Of a stretch of DNA of 64,000 nt, positions 43,770 to 54,434 are shown piece by piece. The notes below the pieces were generated by a model, which saw nothing but the letters and a program-made list of their open reading frames with translations, made no database searches and was not told the origin of the DNA. Made by a program: the position numbers and the translations under genes. Origin of the DNA: Schistocerca nitens (taxonomy: Eukaryota > Arthropoda > Insecta > Orthoptera > Acrididae); contig NC_064616.1 in assembly GCF_023898315.1 (NCBI RefSeq), positions 288,947,205 to 289,011,204 of the forward strand. Direction: 5' to 3'. The stretch's first letter is position 1. Each line of letters begins with the position of its first letter.

Positions 43770-44880
43770 ATGCCTGCACCTCAGAGAGTATACGATTTGC
43801 TTTCCTCGTGTGTTTGGTCCCAGAACCTAAAGATATTACCATCACCAGCGTACACCAACTCGTCTTCTAGCTCGTCATCATGTTTGAGTACTTATAGATG
43901 TGGCTCAATTGTTAAACCTCAAAATATCAGGCCGCTAACTAAAGCCTGTGGCCAGTCTTTGGAGATTTTCTTCTATAGTTTCGTCTTCCTTGCAGGCCAC
44001 TATACTATATGGCCCCTACAATAGTCAAAAAGATTGTAGAAGAGTCATTTAGTGGTTTGGATCTCTTAGTCTTTGAAAGATTGCCGACCAACACAAGTTA
44101 TAAAAAGAAAAGGAAAAACAGCTATCTCTTTTAACACCGCGGTCACTTACTTGTGAAGCGTCGAATCCACTGTTCTAAGAGTTTGATTGATGGTTTCTTC
44201 AGCTGATCTTCCTTTTCGGAAACCAAACCGACACTGGCAGAGGCCAAGGAACTCCCTGTGCGCCTGTAGCCTGCCGCACAAAAGACGTTCCTGTCCCGTG
44301 CCCTGCGTATTAAGCAGACATATCGTTCTATAGCTCTTTGGTTCGAAAGGGCTCTTGCCTTCTCCTTTCTTTATTGTCGCAGCTCTAGCCACTTCCCTAG
44401 CTTCCTGAACTCTTCCCTGACTAAGTACTTCGTTCAATACCTACTTTAGGAAAGGAGCAACATAGGTTAAACGAATTGTGTAGAACTTCCGGATGAAGCC
44501 CTTCGGGGCCTGGTGATTTGTTCCGTTTCATCTTTTATATTGCCTTGATCACTCGTCTTTTGTGAAGGACAATGCTGGGGCACTGTTATGATATTCTTCT
44601 GACAAAAAGTCTCTGGGGCATTTTTGTTCAGCAGTGTCAGCAATTGGCGTGTCATCGGGTAGAGGGGTTGTCAGCAGATACTCCACGGAGTCTCTCCACC
44701 CACTGGTCATAGTCCCATTGTCCTTCTGCACTGGTGACAGGGCTCGCGGAGATGCTGTATTGTCTGTAAGCAGGTTATAGGGCTACCTACATACATTCAA
44801 TTCAACGTTTGTCCGAACGTACCATTCCCAGAGATGTTGTTCGGTTTCGAAAAGTCTGGTTTTGTACACACTCCTATATA
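43770..44880 (-). pseudogene. R1-like LINE ORF2, reverse-transcriptase part
   Basis: The minus strand at 44,437-44,147 reads KSYRTICLLNTQGTGQERLL then FGFRKGRSAEETINQTLRTV, the finger block usual in R1/Jockey-group LINEs (SYRPICLLNTLGKxxERL, FGFRxGRST). From 44,700 upstream blocks (WRDSVEYLLTTPLPDDT) are recognisable in another frame. Near 43,860 DELVYAGDGNIFRFW corresponds to the LVYADD active-site region with the catalytic Asp pair changed to GD. Dead. The mariner at 44,883-46,217 separates it from the N-terminal part. Confidence 0.65.
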
Positions 44881-44882
44881 TA

Positions 44883-46217
44883 CGAGGGCCGTTCAGAAAG
44901 TAACCTCCGGTTGATTTAAAAAAATACACCATGTTAAATAAAAATATTTTAATATATACATCTTACAACTACATCTTTGCACTATTTTTCTACATAGTCT
45001 CCATAGCGATTGAGGCACTTATCGTATCTCTTCACAAGTTTTGAAATTCCTTCTGCATAAAAATCACCCGCTTGTGCCTGGAGCCAGCCTGTGACCCCAT
45101 CTTTGAGCTCTTCGTCGTCATCAAACCGCTGTGACCCGAGCCATTTCTTCAAATGCATGAAGAGGTGATAATCACTTGGCGCCAGGTCTGGGCTGTAAGG
45201 TGGATGGTTGATAACGTCCCACTTGAAGGACTCAAGAAGGGCCGTTGTTCTGCGAGCAGAGTGAGGACGGGCGTTATCGTGCAAAAAAACGATACTGGAA
45301 GTCAGCATACCACGGCGTTTGTTCTGTATAGCCCGTCGTAACTTTTTTATTGTTTCACAGTACACGTCTTGATTAATGGTCGTACCACGTTCCATGAATT
45401 CAACCAACAACACCCCTTTGGCATCCCAAAACACCGCTGCCATCAGTTTTCTGGCAGAAAAATCTTGCGAGGCTTTTCTTGGTTTGGTAGGCGCATTTGA
45501 ATGTGCCCACATCTTTGATTGTTCTTTTGTCTCAGGGTTCACGTACTTAATCCAGGTTTCGTCACCGGTCACGATTCTGTTTAACAATGGTTCTCCTTCG
45601 TCCTCATAACGTGACAGAAAGTCTAATGCAGAGGCCATTCTTTGAGTTTTGTGGTGGTCGGTAAGAATTTTGGGCACCCATCGTGCACAGAACTTACGGT
45701 AACCCAATCTTGCTGTCACTATCTCGTACAAGAGAGTCTTAGAAATCTGTGGAAAACCAGTAGACAACTCCGACATTGAGAAACGTCGATTTTCACGAAC
45801 TTTTGCATCAACTGTCTGAACGAGTTCGTCAGTCACCAATGATGGTCTACCACTCCTCTCTTCATCATGAACGTTTTCTCGTCCACTTTTAAATAAACGT
45901 ACCCATTCACGGACAACTCCTTCACTCATAACTCTTGGTCCGTACACGGCACAAAGCTCACGATGAATAGCTGCTGCAGAATATCCTTTGGCTGTAAAAA
46001 ACCTTATGACAGCACGCACTTCACATTTGGCGGGGTTTTCTATTGCAGCACACATTTCAAACTGCCACAAAAACTAAACTAGCGCAGGTACGACGTTCAC
46101 TCGACCACGGCTTGATGCCGACTGACCTGTTGAGTGCGTGAACGCACAGATGGCGTCGCTACTCCCCCCACAACCCGCACTGTGACAAATCGGAGGTTAC
46201 TTTCTGAACCGCCCTCG
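44883..46217 (-). mobile_element. Complete mariner DNA transposon with TIRs and TA duplication
   Basis: The TIRs of about 28 bases start CGAGGGCCGTTCAGAAAGTA at 44,883 and end TACTTTCTGAACCGCCCTCG at 46,217, with one mismatch. TA lies at 44,881-44,882 and 46,218-46,219. The 1,335-bp length fits mariner. It holds one open transposase and inserted into an R1-like LINE. Confidence 0.95.
44982..46055 (-). CDS. Mariner transposase, DD34D, apparently intact
   Basis: A 357-residue frame from the ATG at 46,055, the first ATG of an open frame that extends slightly upstream. Residues 1-110 hold two helix-turn-helix units (CEVRAVIRFFTAKGYSAAAI, then the RSGRPS linker and FSMSELS). WVPKIL (126-131) is the mariner dimer-linker motif. 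The catalytic residues are GDETW (Asp165), FLHDNARPH (Asp260) and YSPDLAPSDYHLF (Asp295), with 34 residues between the last two. The C-terminal AEGISKLVKRYDKCLNRYG is usual for the family. No stop, frameshift or lost motif is visible, so it may encode an active enzyme that moves this element and related deleted copies. Confidence 0.95.
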   Translation of the reverse strand: MCAAIENPAKCEVRAVIRFFTAKGYSAAAIHRELCAVYGPRVMSEGVVREWVRLFKSGRENVHDEERSGRPSLVTDELVQTVDAKVRENRRFSMSELSTGFPQISKTLLYEIVTARLGYRKFCARWVPKILTDHHKTQRMASALDFLSRYEDEGEPLLNRIVTGDETWIKYVNPETKEQSKMWAHSNAPTKPRKASQDFSARKLMAAVFWDAKGVLLVEFMERGTTINQDVYCETIKKLRRAIQNKRRGMLTSSIVFLHDNARPHSARRTTALLESFKWDVINHPPYSPDLAPSDYHLFMHLKKWLGSQRFDDDEELKDGVTGWLQAQAGDFYAEGISKLVKRYDKCLNRYGDYVEK

Positions 46218-46237
46218 TATTTATCCTTTCCTGACGC

Positions 46238-46423
46238 TACTCGATGGCCGTGCGCTTCTAGGCGCTGCAGTCCGGAACCGCGGGACTGCTGCGGTCGCAG
46301 GTTCGAATCCTGCCTCGGGCATGGATGTGTGTGATGTCCTTGGGTTAGTTAGGTTTAAGTAGTTCTAAGTTCTGGGGGACTGATAACCTAAGATGTTAAG
46401 TCCCATAGTGCTCAGAGCCTTCT
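46238..46423 (+). mobile_element. SINE, common family
   Basis: Head GATGGCCGTGCGCTTCTAGG, B-box GGTTCGAATCCTGCC and the shared body with GTTAGTTAGGTTTAAGTAGT, ending CATAGTGCTCAGAGCC. It begins only about 20 bases after the mariner end. No clean target duplication was found, and the head has lost a few bases. Confidence 0.88.
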
Positions 46424-46429
46424 GCTTGC

Positions 46430-47381
46430 TCTCATATTTCTCAAAAGGTTGTCTGACTCAGGTGTCCAAGGCGTTGGTAGCATGCACTTGCATACTCTAA
46501 TTGGAGTAGATTCACACAGTACTTTTTGCAATAAAGTTGTTAGCACATGCACGCGCCGATCTTTGCTATCACTAATCTCCTCTAATGGGAAAGCTTCCAT
46601 TATGCCCGCCATATTATACTAGTCGCTGCGTTTAATGTCTAGGAAAGATGAATATTCCCCTTACAAATACATTTCAGTTTTTCCATTGCACTTACCTTCC
46701 ACCACAAACGCGTTTGGTCGTTAGTGTACAGTGACGCTGGACTGTACTATCAGAGATTTTGTGCGCTACTGATCTGTTCACCATAGTGACGTCTGTGTTT
46801 GAAGTGACTCCTGCACGATTCTCACAAGTGCATGGCTGTTCAAATGGTTCAAATGGCTCTGAGCACTATGGGACTCAACTGCGTGCACGGCTGTCCAGGT
46901 TTGTTCAGCAAGGTGGAGTTCAGCAATAAAGTATATGTCCACGTTCACCAGTTTCTCTACTATGCCAGGCTATTGGCTTAGCATTAATATCGGTAGTAAT
47001 TATAAGGTTGTTTCTCTGTCCTTTTGGTCTCTTCGTAGTACGTGTATAAATCTACAGAAAATTACGTATAGATGGTTACAGAAATCCACTTATATTTTCC
47101 GACGGTAGCTTCAATGACGGAGCACTGTTCATTAGACAACTGAAAGACTTAATCAATTAGTATACGACTGCTTAACACTGTAATGATTGATTTAGCATAT
47201 GTAAAGCTGTTATCAATACTGCCGTCGACGGAAGATGCGACATATTGCCGTCTTTAATGTACGGCTCTTGTGCACATACAGTATCAGTCTTGATCACTTC
47301 CCACGACCAACGTGCCTCACCTGTGACTAATGCACTTCTCAAACCATTTAATTGTGTAACTTTCATAATTACGGGTGTCAT
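46430..47381 (-). pseudogene. R1-like LINE ORF2, endonuclease and linker remnants
   Basis: The minus strand at about 47,370 reads KVTQLNGLRSALVTGEARWS then CAQEPYIKDGNMSHLP, resembling the start of R1-type endonuclease (LNxxRSxLATxE, LLLQEPYxxxGxVxGLP). The catalytic Glu of QEPY is kept. The middle is unreadable. At 46,612-46,420 MEAFPLEEISDSKDRRVHVL and TPWTPESDNLLRN look like the linker before the reverse transcriptase. Stops and the nearby insertions make it dead. Confidence 0.55.
46840..46882 (-). mobile_element. Extremely truncated SINE (about 43 bases of the 3' end)
   Basis: TTCAAATGGTTCAAATGGCT then GAGCACTATGGGAC is the complement of the shared SINE 3' end. Flanks GTGCATGGCTGT (46,828-46,839) and GTGCACGGCTGT (46,883-46,894) form a 12-bp target duplication with one mismatch, so this is a true insertion and not a deletion remnant. 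Confidence 0.85.
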
Positions 47382-47674
47382 ATATGCACTAAGTACTTAG
47401 GTGACGGCAACTTAGGATCGAAACATACGCTACCGCAGACCTTTGCAAAATCTTTATACACGGTTGCAAATCTAAATTTTCTCGTCCCCGAGTACATATC
47501 TGTCACAGTAAATCACCAAGTTCCACTACTGTTGTTGATATATTAATGCACTTTAGAAAAATTCTATCTACCTCTTCTGCAACTGAAAAATTTACCGAAT
47601 TGCCCTTTGGACGGGCCACACGAGTGATGAATGTGTAGTTTGCAGGTTAGTGTCCTCGCATGTATTTACGAGTA

Positions 47675-48864
47675 TACTGAAGTGCCAAAAAAACCGGTAT
47701 AGGCCTGCGTATTCAAATACAGAGATATGTAAACGGGCAGAATACGGCGCTGCGGTCGACAACGCCTATGTAATACAACAACTATCTGGCGCAGTTAGAT
47801 CAGTTACTGCTGCTACAATGTCAGGTTATCAAGAATTAAGTGAGTTTGAACGTGGTGTTATAGTCGGCACTCGAACGATGGAACACGGCATCTCCGAGGT
47901 AGCGATGAAGAGGGGAATTTTCCATACGACTATTTCACGAGTGTACAGTGAATATCAGGAAACCGGAAAAAATCAGATCTCCGACATCGCTGCGGCGGAA
48001 AAAAATCCTGCAAGAATGGGACCAACGACGACTGAACAGAATCCTTCAGTGGGACAGAAGTGCAACCCTTCCGCAAATTGCTGTAGATTCCAATGCCGGG
48101 CCATCAACAAGTGTCAGCCTGCGAACCATTCAACGAAACATCATCGATATGGGTTTTCGGAGCCGAAGGCCCACTCGTGTACCCTTGATGACTGCACGAC
48201 ACAAAGCTTTACGCCTCGCCTCGGCCCGTCAACACCGACATTGGACTGTTGATGACTGGAAACATGTTGCCTGGTCGGACGAGTCTCGTTTCAAATTGTA
48301 TCGAGCGGATTGACGTGTATGAGTATGGAGGCAACTCATGAATCCATAGACCCTGCATGTCAGCAGCGAAGTGTTCAAGTTGGTGGAGGGTCTGTAATGA
48401 TGTGGGGCGTGTGCCGATGGAGTATATAGGACGCCTGATACGTCTAGATACGTCCCTGACAGGTGACACGTAGGTAAGCATCCTGTCTGATCACCTCATT
48501 CATTCATCTCCATTGTGCATTCCGGCGGAGTTGGACAATTTCATCAGGACAATGCGACACCCCACACGTCCAGAATTGCTACAGAGTGGCTCTAGGAACA
48601 CTGCTATGAGTTTAAACACTTCCACTGGCCACCAGACTCCCCAGACATGAACATTATTGAGCATATCCGGGATGCCTTGCAACGTGCTGTTCAGAAGAGA
48701 TCTCCACACCCTCGTAGTCTTACGAATTCGTGGTATCAATTCCCTCCAGCACTACTTAAGACATTAGTCGAGTCCATGACACGTCTTGTTCCGGCTCTCC
48801 TGCCTGCTCTCGGGTGCTCTACACGATATTAGACAAGAGTACCAGTGTGTTTGGCTTTTTAGTG
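47675..48864 (+). mobile_element. Tc1-like DNA transposon, inactive
   Basis: Inverted ends TACTGAAGTGCCAAAAAAAC (from 47,675) and GTGTGTTTGGCTTTTTAGTG (to 48,864) are partly decayed, with TA at 47,673-47,674 and 48,865-48,866. It contains one broken transposase. Confidence 0.87.
47818..48833 (+). pseudogene. Tc1-like transposase, frameshifted and stop-ridden
   Basis: It starts MSGYQELSEFERGVIVGTRT at 47,818 (first helix-turn-helix). A frameshift at about 47,985 moves the frame to WDQRRLNRILQWDRSATLPQ. Further motifs are RTIQRNIIDMGFRSRRPTRV, HRHWTVDDWKHVAWSDESRF (first Asp kept, stop soon after), then stops, VGQFHQDNATPHTSR (second Asp kept) and SPDMNIIEHIRDALQRAV, where the Glu is kept in IIEH. 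Several stops between 48,312 and 48,480 kill it. Confidence 0.87.
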
Positions 48865-49282
48865 TAGTACAACTTTCTTCTGTATTTGAGTTGAGGGAAC
48901 ATTGAGCTCGCCTACTTGCTGTTTCACTGGTTGATGTCCCACCTGTAGCACAGCAATCGGTACGTTCCACCTGCTTTTCCGTGCATTCATCTTCACGACT
49001 GCCCGTTCTGGCTTTGCAAACTTCACATACGTCCTCTTCTATTGTCTTTTTCACTTCTTTTCGTATTACTTTTGTAGATGCGAGGCAAGCAGTAAGTTCT
49101 GTATTGTGATCCGGAAATTCTGCTCCTGTGTGTACTTCCCACTCGATAAACTGGACTGGTTTAATATGGCTAGGTATTCTAGAGGCATCATAATACTTCC
49201 GTGCTGGTGTATCTTGTTGAGTGCGATCCATCGATTCAGGACTGATATGATTTTTTCTGCCATTTGGCTCTTGAAAACATAG
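48865..49282 (-). pseudogene. Unidentified coding-like remnant downstream of the 143-codon frame
   Basis: The minus strand has open stretches in two overlapping frames. One reads FIEWEVHTGAEFPDHNTELT then CEVCKARTGSREDECTEKQV with paired cysteines. I recognise no family. It appears to continue the 49,283-49,714 frame after a frameshift, up to the edge of the Tc1-like element. Confidence 0.35.
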
Positions 49283-49714
49283 TTACTCATAGCTGTTGTG
49301 TTCACTATTTATAATAACAGACTCTGTTTCAAGTTCCGCAATTCTTGAAGTAACTTGGCGCTGTAAAATAACCCAACGAAAAGTTTTTCTTTTCATTTTC
49401 CTTCCAACATTTCGGTCAATTAGGTTATTACTTACCATGCTGTCTACGTGATAAGCGTAATTAAAATAAAAGAGTCTATTAAGTCTCTGATGTGCAGCAA
49501 ACGCATGTTGCCATCCTCTGGGAGCGAATGTGGGAACATATGCTTCCACAGATTCGATTGCCTGAGCAATTCTCTCGGCTCGTCGCCAATTTATAGCCCT
49601 TAGTGACTGAGGTTTTCTTTTGGGCTTACTACGCTTTGTACACTGAAAATTAAGGTCCTCGCACATTGCTTTAGGAAAAGCACTCACACTTACTGTATTT
49701 GTAAAACTACCCAT
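49283..49714 (-). CDS. Unidentified 143-residue open frame
   Basis: An ATG at 49,714 leads 143 codons. The N-terminal 40 residues are basic (KRSKPKRKPQ), followed by NWRRAERIAQAIESVEAYVP, FAPRGWQHAFAAHQRLNRLF and MKRKTFRWVILQRQVTSRIA. The composition is protein-like, with many Trp, Tyr, Phe and Arg and no low-complexity runs, unlike chance frames here. I do not recognise the family. It lies between an R1-like ORF1 relic (ending at about 49,770) and a Tc1-like element, so it may be an insertion of unknown origin. Candidates are an unfamiliar LINE ORF1, a captured host exon or an old viral sequence; none is supported directly. Confidence 0.4.
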   Translation of the reverse strand: MGSFTNTVSVSAFPKAMCEDLNFQCTKRSKPKRKPQSLRAINWRRAERIAQAIESVEAYVPTFAPRGWQHAFAAHQRLNRLFYFNYAYHVDSMVSNNLIDRNVGRKMKRKTFRWVILQRQVTSRIAELETESVIINSEHNSYE

Positions 49715-49769
49715 AATGAGTTCTGGCAGTGATTCTCTCTAACAGCATACGTCCACCCCTGGTCTGTCA

Positions 49770-50425
49770 CCATTTTTCTTCTTTAGCGTGCACGGAATGC
49801 AGATAACTCGTGGGCTCACCTTAAGAACATAGTTCACAACCTGCTTAGTTTTTGGCGCTGATCTTTTTCATTTTTCTGTTTTTATTTTCGTTTTCGTTAT
49901 GAAATCCTGTTCAGACGTAACATCTAATAAAGTCAGTTCAGGAATTACGCCTAACAGTTCCTCGTTAGGCAGATCCGTGGGCACATAATAAAGCACGACC
50001 AGCTGTCTTCTCTTCTGTAGAGGTTCACATTTCATGTTTGGAACTTGATTTCCTTTCTCCATCATCTTCTTTTGATCCACTTGTGACTCTGTCTCTATTA
50101 AGACTACGTTGATGGCCATTCTAACTGCTCTGATTCTTAGTTGGCTCTGAGCACTATGGGACGCAACTGTTGTGGTCATCAGTCCCCTAGAACTTAGAAC
50201 TACTTAAACCTAACTAACCTAAGGACATCACACACATCCATGCCCGAGGCAGGATTCGAACCTGCGACCGTAGCGGTCGCGCGGTTCCAGACTGACGCGC
50301 CTAGAACCGCTCGGCCACACTGGCCGGCTGATTCTTAGTCTATCACGCTTTGGCTTGATTGTAAAGGTGACTTTGTCCTTGATTGCCTTGGCGTCACGAT
50401 TGTCATTTGAGCAGATTAAGACCAT
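49770..50425 (-). pseudogene. R1-like LINE ORF1 remnant, interrupted by a SINE
   Basis: The minus strand from 50,425 reads MVLICSNDNRDAKAIKDKVT, then after the SINE LVVLYYVPTDLPNEELLGVI, DVTSEQDFITKTKI and VNYVLKVSPRV. This follows the R1 ORF1 pattern: a Lys/Arg-rich part, then VYDVPxDLxxEE, then WVLEVSPxVR ahead of zinc knuckles. The knuckles are not found, because unidentified sequence replaces the C-terminal region. Confidence 0.6.
50142..50327 (-). mobile_element. SINE, common family
   Basis: Minus-strand head GGCCGAGCGGTTCTAGGCGC, B-box GGTTCGAATCCTGCC and the shared body. Perfect 12-bp duplications CTGATTCTTAGT lie at 50,130-50,141 and 50,328-50,339. It interrupts the R1-like ORF1. Confidence 0.95.
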
Positions 50426-50693
50426 ATTTGCTGCTGGGCTGTAGAGTTAGCTGTTTTTGTAGCTGTAGCTTCTGTTTTTAGAGATTTTATTATTACTCGC
50501 AGTAGTTGCCACGCGTGCGGGACGAGGGTTCTTCAGATTCTCTAGCAATGTACTGTACTCAGTCTGTACCTACTCAATGTGCCTTAATAGAGCTGGAACA
50601 CTTGACTTATTGTGTTCTTTTCACAGTCTAGCACTTTTAGTCAGGAGATATGCGATTTCCCTCGTAAGTTTCACCTGAAAGAGAGAACACTTA

Positions 50694-50896
50694 GCCGGCT
50701 GCGGTGGTCTCGCGGTTCTAGGCGCGCAGTCCGGAACCGTGCGACTGCTACGGTCGCAGGTTCGAATCCTGCCTCGGGCATGGATGTGTGTGATGTCCTT
50801 AGGTTAGTTAGGTTTAAGTAGTTCTAAGTTCTAGGGGACTAATGACCACAGCAGTTGAGTCCCATAGTGCTCAGAGCCATTTGAACCATTTTTTTT
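50694..50896 (+). mobile_element. SINE, common family
   Basis: Head GCCGGCTGCGGTGGTCTCGC, B-box GGTTCGAATCCTGCC, the shared body, 3' end TTTGAACCA and a T-rich tail. Perfect 13-bp duplications GAGAGAACACTTA lie at 50,681-50,693 and 50,897-50,909. Confidence 0.95.
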
Positions 50897-50973
50897 GAGA
50901 GAACACTTAACTAATTTCCTTTTCAGATTTTACGCAACATTTTATGACACTTCCTTTGGTCTCGTAAATTTCT

Positions 50974-51177
50974 AGCCGGCCGCTGTGGCCGAGCGGTTCT
51001 AGGCGCTTCAGTCCGGAACCACGTTACTGCTACGGTCGCAGGTTCGAATCCTGCCTTGGGCGTGGATGTGTGTGGTGTCCTTAGGTTAGTTAGGTTTAAG
51101 TAGTTGTAAGTTCTAGGGGACTGATGACCTCAGATGTTAAGTCCCATAGTGCTTAGAACCATTTGACCCATTTGAAT
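50974..51177 (+). mobile_element. SINE, common family
   Basis: Head AGCCGGCCGCTGTGGCCGAG, B-box GGTTCGAATCCTGCC and the shared body ending GTGCTTAGAACCATTTGACC. Flanks TAAATTT on each side may be a short target duplication. It is only 78 bases from the previous SINE. Confidence 0.9.
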
Positions 51178-51179
51178 CA

Positions 51180-52329
51180 TAAATTTATGAATAACATACT
51201 GCAATATATAATCAAAGCAGTCTTCCAATCTGTTCGGTTGTCACACTATCTCGATCAGTGTCAGTCTCATGAGCATTCATAGTTGACATTGTGCAATTTC
51301 CACGTCAATAACTTTTTAATCCAGCTCACTTGCGTCATTTAATCATCGTGTAACAGCAAATGAACCACAGACGTGCCTTAACCTCTGTTAAGATAGCCGT
51401 CGTATGCCCGTCGAACTACAGACGTAGTATCCAGTACGAACTATGTACGTGGCACACAAAATGAACTACTGCGTGACACAGCCTCTGAAAATGTATCTCA
51501 AGAAGGAAAAGGCAAAAGAAATTACCAGAGAAGATTTCCACAGTCCAAAACAATGAGAAAACAGATTAATTCAAACAGTATAAAGACTTTAGAGAACAAA
51601 ATAAGAACACAGATGAGGTTAGGTGAACAGCAATCTGATAAAACAGAGATTTCAAACCCTGTAACACTCCAGAAACATAAACGGAAAGTAGGTGATATTA
51701 AGTGCACGGGGATATGTGGCATGGAAATTCTGACTACGATTTTTAATCTGCCACTAAGACATGTCCACAAATAACATGCTCAGCTTCGAGCAACCACTTT
51801 GTAGAACGAAATAACAGATGATACGCTAACTATTCGAAGATTAACCACTATAAAATTCTCAAATCTTTGCACACGAGGTGAAAACAAACTGTTGTTCACC
51901 ACTGTACTGCACTACTTCACTCAGTAATGCATGCATGGAAGCGAGATCACAAAGCAAGACTTCTCGTACTTTACCACCTGCTGCGAGTGATGGATCTGCA
52001 AGTGATACAGAATTGAGAGCGATAATATAATCTATGAACGTAGAGGGTGCTACATTAGCATGCACCATTCCCACACTGTCTTCATAACGCAAACCAGCCT
52101 ATCAGATGCCGTCCTCTAGACATGAAAGCGGCAGCCTGGGAAAGCGGCAGCCTCGCAAGTTTACCAAGTCCATATATCCTACAACCAATTTTCCTTGCTG
52201 CTTGCTTCATGTTCCATCTCATCACCCAAGCCATCTATCCCCTCAACCAGGCCCACTTGGTCTTCTTCCACCCCTTCCTAGTCTAAACTCACCCCCAACC
52301 ACACAAACCTCTCTCAGTCTCTTATGATG
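51180..52329. other. No recognised feature
   Basis: Short frames without domains. The last 200 bases become C-rich on the plus strand and may already belong to the LINE that follows. Confidence 0.5.
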
Positions 52330-54177
52330 CCGTGGCATCACTACAAAATCCTATTCCACAACATCTTTTCCCTCCAAACAAACAAAACCTTCTTTATGCT
52401 TACCCTGTCCCAATATGAAATCCATGAATTCCTTTTAAATAAGACCTTCCTCCAACTCCATCACACAATCTAAATCTCTCCTTATATCCTACAACGCAGA
52501 AATAACGCCATTCCCCTGGCTAGAGGCAGAGCTGCGATTGGCCATCAAAAGAGTATTCCTGTTCGGCCACAACACTTATAGAATACTCCCGCTGAGCACT
52601 TTATCCTTATCTCCTTGTTCAGAACCTTAACCGTTATCTGCACCACCAACTATTTCCGACGCAATCACCCCAACCCCAATGACTTTCTCACCCACAGCGA
52701 TTGTACCTTTTCCACGTATGTTATTGCTGCTGAACTTAACTTTCACAGCGGATTGCATGCAGAGCTCCAGTCATGGCATCAGTTTACAGACTCCCTCAAA
52801 GGTGACATTCTCCCCATTCCTGAGCACATCACTTCTGAAAGTAACACGACAACCTCCTTGGATGCCTCACTGCAGCAGTCCCCAATCCAATTGGAAATGA
52901 GCACCAACCTGTTCCCTCACCATCACTTATGTCCTACTTCTTCCCCACGCACCAATCTCCGTCCAAAGCTTACCCAAGACTACTCTAGCTGCGACTGGAA
53001 TGCGTACTGGGAATCCATAGACATCCTGATTGGATATCCAGCAACCTGATGATGTCTCTCACGCCACTTCCTTTCTGCAGCAGACCTTGTCAGACTCTAC
53101 ATCTACCCACATTCCTACCAAGACCAAACACCTTCATCACCCCAGACTCCCACCACAAGCCCTACTCCTCCTCCCAGAGTGCCATCTTATACAGAGCCTT
53201 CCTACAGACTTCTGACCAGGATATACTCACACGCCATCGGCAAATACAGAGACATATTATGAAAAACGCCGATACTGCCGCCAGACATGTAACAGACTCA
53301 ATGCTACGCTCCTCATTAACTCCCCCAAGTACTGGAAAGTATTTCCTCCACTCACTGGCACTAATTACATTTCCTCACTACCCGCTACTCCAGAACAACC
53401 ATTATCTAGCTGACAACGCGGGCAAAGCTGACCACTTCGCATCATATCGCTCCAACATCTTCTCCATCCTCCCTGTTCCGTAAAATCCATGAACGCACAA
53501 ATACCACACTCCCAATCTTGACCCCAGCTTCCGCTACTTAGACAGTACACCGCAAACATAAGTAAATACACCTATCTATCGAACGACATTTCTTTCTTCT
53601 TGACGCTCTTCCCACACTTTTTAACATGATCCTCTTCTCAGGTTACTATCCTGAACTGTGGAAAATCACAAAATTCTTACTTTTTCTCAAACCTCATGAA
53701 ACCCCTACTGATACTTTCTCTTAGACCCATCAGCTTCAACTCATTGTTCAGAAATGCCTTTGAATGCAGCCTTTCCTGACGCATCCATCAACACCTGAAC
53801 CAACACCACCTCTTTCCTGTTGACCAGTCTGGCTTCTGTCCCAAATTCTCCTCTGATGACGAACTCCTGTACCTCTCATCTCTTGTCCCATCAAATCAAC
53901 ACGCAAAAATCCGCCATTTTTGTCTCTTCGGCCTGCAGGAAGCCTATGACCATGTATGACATTCGGTCTCTTTTTCAAACTCTAGAGTTATTCACTTCCA
54001 ATTAACTACACTGACAGAAAAAAATCGCAATACCAAAATATAATTAATATACAGTAATCAAATTTCTGGAATACATTTGTATAGTTAACATATTTCAGTG
54101 ATTAACACTGCTAGATCACAGGTTTATGTAAGCTCGAGATAAGCCATTAGTAAGCGGTGTAACCGCCAGACTGTAGA

Positions 54178-54434
54178 GGAGGAGGAGGAGGAGGAGATCA
54201 GTGTTTAACGTCCCGTCGACAACGGGGTCATTAGAGACGGAGCGCAAGCTCGGGTGAGGGAAGGATGGGGAAGGAAATCGGCCGTGTCCTTTCAAGGGAA
54301 CCATCCCGGCATTTGCCTGAAGCGATTTAGGGAAATCACGGAAAACCTAAATCAGGATGGCCGGAGACGGGATTGAACCGTCGTCCTCCCGAATGCGAGT
54401 CCAGTGTGCTAACCACTGCACCACCTCGCTCGGT
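54178..54434 (-). mobile_element. SINE with (CTC)n tail, different tRNA head
   Basis: Minus-strand head CGAGCGAGGTGGTGCAGTGG then TTAGCACACTGG (A-box) and the B-box GGTTCAATCCCGTC, then a body with GATTTAGGTTTTCCGTGATT and GGGACGTTAAACACTGATCT, ending in CTCCTC repeats. Perfect 12-bp duplications CCAGACTGTAGA lie at 54,166-54,177 and 54,435-54,446. The family is unrelated to the common SINE body. Confidence 0.95.
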
